A program made the position numbers and the translations under genes. From the NCBI GenBank assembly GCA_015179045.1, contig WHUZ01000004.1, positions 1,488,001-1,552,000 on the forward strand: 64,000 nt of DNA, given 5' to 3'. Each line of letters starts with the position of its first letter. Positions within the stretch are counted from its first letter, which is position 1. This DNA is from Kalaharituber pfeilii. Taxonomy: Eukaryota > Ascomycota > Pezizomycetes > Pezizales > Pezizaceae. Shown piece after piece: positions 62,815 through 64,000 of this stretch. The notes under the pieces are model-generated. The model saw only the letters and a list, made by a program, of their open reading frames with translations. It had not been told where the DNA came from and made no database searches.

Positions 62815-63484
62815 TTTTTTTTTTTTTTTTTTTTTTATATCAGTACTCGCATACCGCCCTAAGGGCTACGGCGAGGGTTTTATTATAACAGAAATAAAAA
62901 CAAGTCAACGTCTAGTTACAGGTAGTGCCCGCGAAACTCCTTCATGGTGCGGGTGGCATGCCCGGGATGTCCTACTTCCGTCCCCTCTCCGATTCATACC
63001 GGTCCGACCTTAACCAACGTCCCCCGAGCCTTACCCTCCCAACCTCGGTCTCCTTCTCCAAGTAAACTACCGCCGAGCTGGTTTTCTTTCCTTCCTCAAC
63101 CAGCGTGGTCTTCTTCCTCAACCAGCGAATTCCGGTGATCTTTCCCAATTCCTTATTCGCTGCCTCCAACCATTGTCTGACCTTCCCTAGGTCCTTCCGT
63201 AGGGCGATCCCGTATACTACGACACCGGTTTTAAGTTTGGTGGTGGCATCGGGGTTGGTTGGTGGGGAGGTGGAGGTGCTCTTGGGGCGGGGAGAGGGAC
63301 CTTTGCGTGATGTGGCTGCCAAGTGGCGCTGGAAGGCTTCGTCTTGACTCGGCAGCTTTCCTTTGCCCTTCCTGGCGGCGGGGGGAGGTGGGGTCGCGCT
63401 CGGAGGCTCCTCTGCGCGGGGTGGTGCTCCCGTGGCTGTGGGGTCGACCGAGGAGGACGACGTGATCTTTCTGGCCTCCTCATC
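62815..63484 (-). mobile_element. ORF1-only LINE derivative, copy 2
   Basis: Perfect 13-bp duplication GTACAAATAAGGA (62802-62814, 63485-63497). Poly(A) as T, T1 tail (AGTACTCGCATACCGCCCTA, AGGGCTACGGCGAGGG), about 110 bp of UTR, then directly an ORF1 end. No ORF2 sequence lies between ORF1 and the tail. Confidence 0.9.
62972..63484 (-). CDS. LINE ORF1 (gag-like) C-terminal part
   Basis: Open from the truncation point to the stop near 62972: a Pro/Ser/Thr-rich segment (APPRAEEPPSATPPPPAARK, TSTSPPTNPDATTK) followed by a compact domain GVVVYGIALRKDLGKVRQWL, NKELGKITGIRWLRKKTTLV, KTSSAVVYLEKETEVGRVRL, GGRWLRSDRYESERGRK. The order (WL...ELG.I..IRWL ... SSVVVYL ... GGRWL...Y) is that of ORF1 proteins in Tad-like fungal LINEs. 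The zinc knuckles expected further on are absent. 5'-truncated by insertion. Confidence 0.75.
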   Translation of the reverse strand, partial: DEEARKITSSSSVDPTATGAPPRAEEPPSATPPPPAARKGKGKLPSQDEAFQRHLAATSRKGPSPRPKSTSTSPPTNPDATTKLKTGVVVYGIALRKDLGKVRQWLEAANKELGKITGIRWLRKKTTLVEEGKKTSSAVVYLEKETEVGRVRLGGRWLRSDRYESERGRK

Positions 63485-63497
63485 GTACAAATAAGGA

Positions 63498-64000
63498 GTA
63501 TTGCATGTGGAGTCATCTCAGTCATCACAATTTGCATATGGGGAGCATTGCTCACATTCAGCAACACGTACTGCGACTAGCATCATTCGGTAAAAAGGAC
63601 AATCCCCTTATATTGGCATTACCGTGAACCGACTTAAACGCGCGTGTACAAATACCAGTAATTCCCAAAATCCAAGACGACATACAAGATAATCCTGCAT
63701 ATATAACCGATCCACCCCTGCGGCCCTCGAACTGTAACAAGTCTAGCTCTAATGTAATTGACCAATAAACCTTCCTTATGCTCAAGCCATAGCCGCTCCT
63801 TCCTGAAGATCCGTGGCATCGAATGGTTTTTGACCGTACACGAACCATCTAAAATCGTCACATTAGCACAGCCCATATCTTGTTTACCCCAATACCCGCA
63901 AACTGCAGCCCTAGAATGATTTAACATACGCTTTACACCAATATTGCTCTTTTGGTGGGCTGGCCATGAGTTCCGCCGCCGCGTCCTTACATAACTGATC
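63498..64000. other. no recognised gene
   Basis: Minus-strand frames at 63558-63927 (GYGLSIRKVYWSITLELDLL) look exon-like and continue on the other side of the ORF1-only insertion (ECEQCSPYANCDD). A host gene may be interrupted here, but I cannot identify it. Confidence 0.3.

Overview
The window reads as nuclear DNA of a filamentous ascomycete (Pezizomycotina). The evidence is a HET-domain gene with short GT-AG introns, a pogo/Fot1-type transposase, LINEs ending in a fungal-style RNase H plus zinc-knuckle module, and Ty3/Ty1-type LTR remnants. I cannot name the species; a transposon-rich genome such as a Pezizomycete would fit. No rRNA, tRNA, CRISPR array or bacterial-type operon was recognised.

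Almost everything here is mobile DNA or its debris. LINE debris falls into three lineages, each with its own C-terminal protein sequence and its own 3' tail before the poly(A): T1 (GCCATAG ... GCATGCGAG, then TAATGATAT-An), T2 (CCCTGCCATGGC ... AAGCGGGGTTATGTGAT-An) and T3 (CCCTGCCATAGGCT ... ATGCGGGGTTACGTGA-An); T4 is a T2-like tail variant. More than 30 insertions carry these tails on both strands. They range from a 5-kb element to insertions holding only the tail (35-75 bp) or only poly(A) (28 bp), and many are still framed by 7-15 bp target-site duplications (TSDs). DNA transposons include one nearly complete pogo element (2348-4545), three hAT-like families with TIRs and about 8-bp duplications (A at 7534 and 27368; B at 26785 and about 29150; C at 20857 and 32152), a pogo-like MITE family built on CTATACCGGA repeats (35309, 38968), Tc1/mariner fragments, and several long inverted-repeat elements. 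Three solo LTRs are recognisable, two in one family with 4-bp TSDs and one with a 5-bp TSD.

Layout: 0-9 kb LINE T1 fragments, the pogo element and a T1 LINE with a nested hAT-A. 10-17 kb a solo LTR, a T3 LINE inside an unknown gene, a Tc1 fragment, a YME1-protease fragment and an EngB-GTPase pseudogene. 17-26.6 kb a WBP2-like pseudogene, LINE debris, hAT-C1, the HET gene (the best candidate for a live host gene) and a broken multi-pass membrane-protein gene. 26.8-33.4 kb nested hAT-like elements with 10-bp repeat arms, a TIR element and a 57-bp minisatellite island. 33.4-41.6 kb a T2 LINE, MITEs and a 0.7-kb-arm inverted repeat. 42-46 kb an unrecognised gene and its decayed copy. 46.4-52 kb LINE and gypsy fragments and a solo LTR carrying tandem repeats. 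53-60 kb a membrane-protein gene split by a 5,026-bp T3 LINE that itself received at least five insertions. 60-64 kb an intact-looking relative of the gene broken at 12.6 kb, plus an ORF1-only LINE derivative.

The strongest unusual signals are the common folded architecture of the unrelated LINE tails, the tail-only insertions, a tail insertion that appears to have made a HET intron readable in frame, the ORF1-only LINE derivative, and hAT-like elements with helically phased 10-bp arms that keep a spliced 5' transposase exon.
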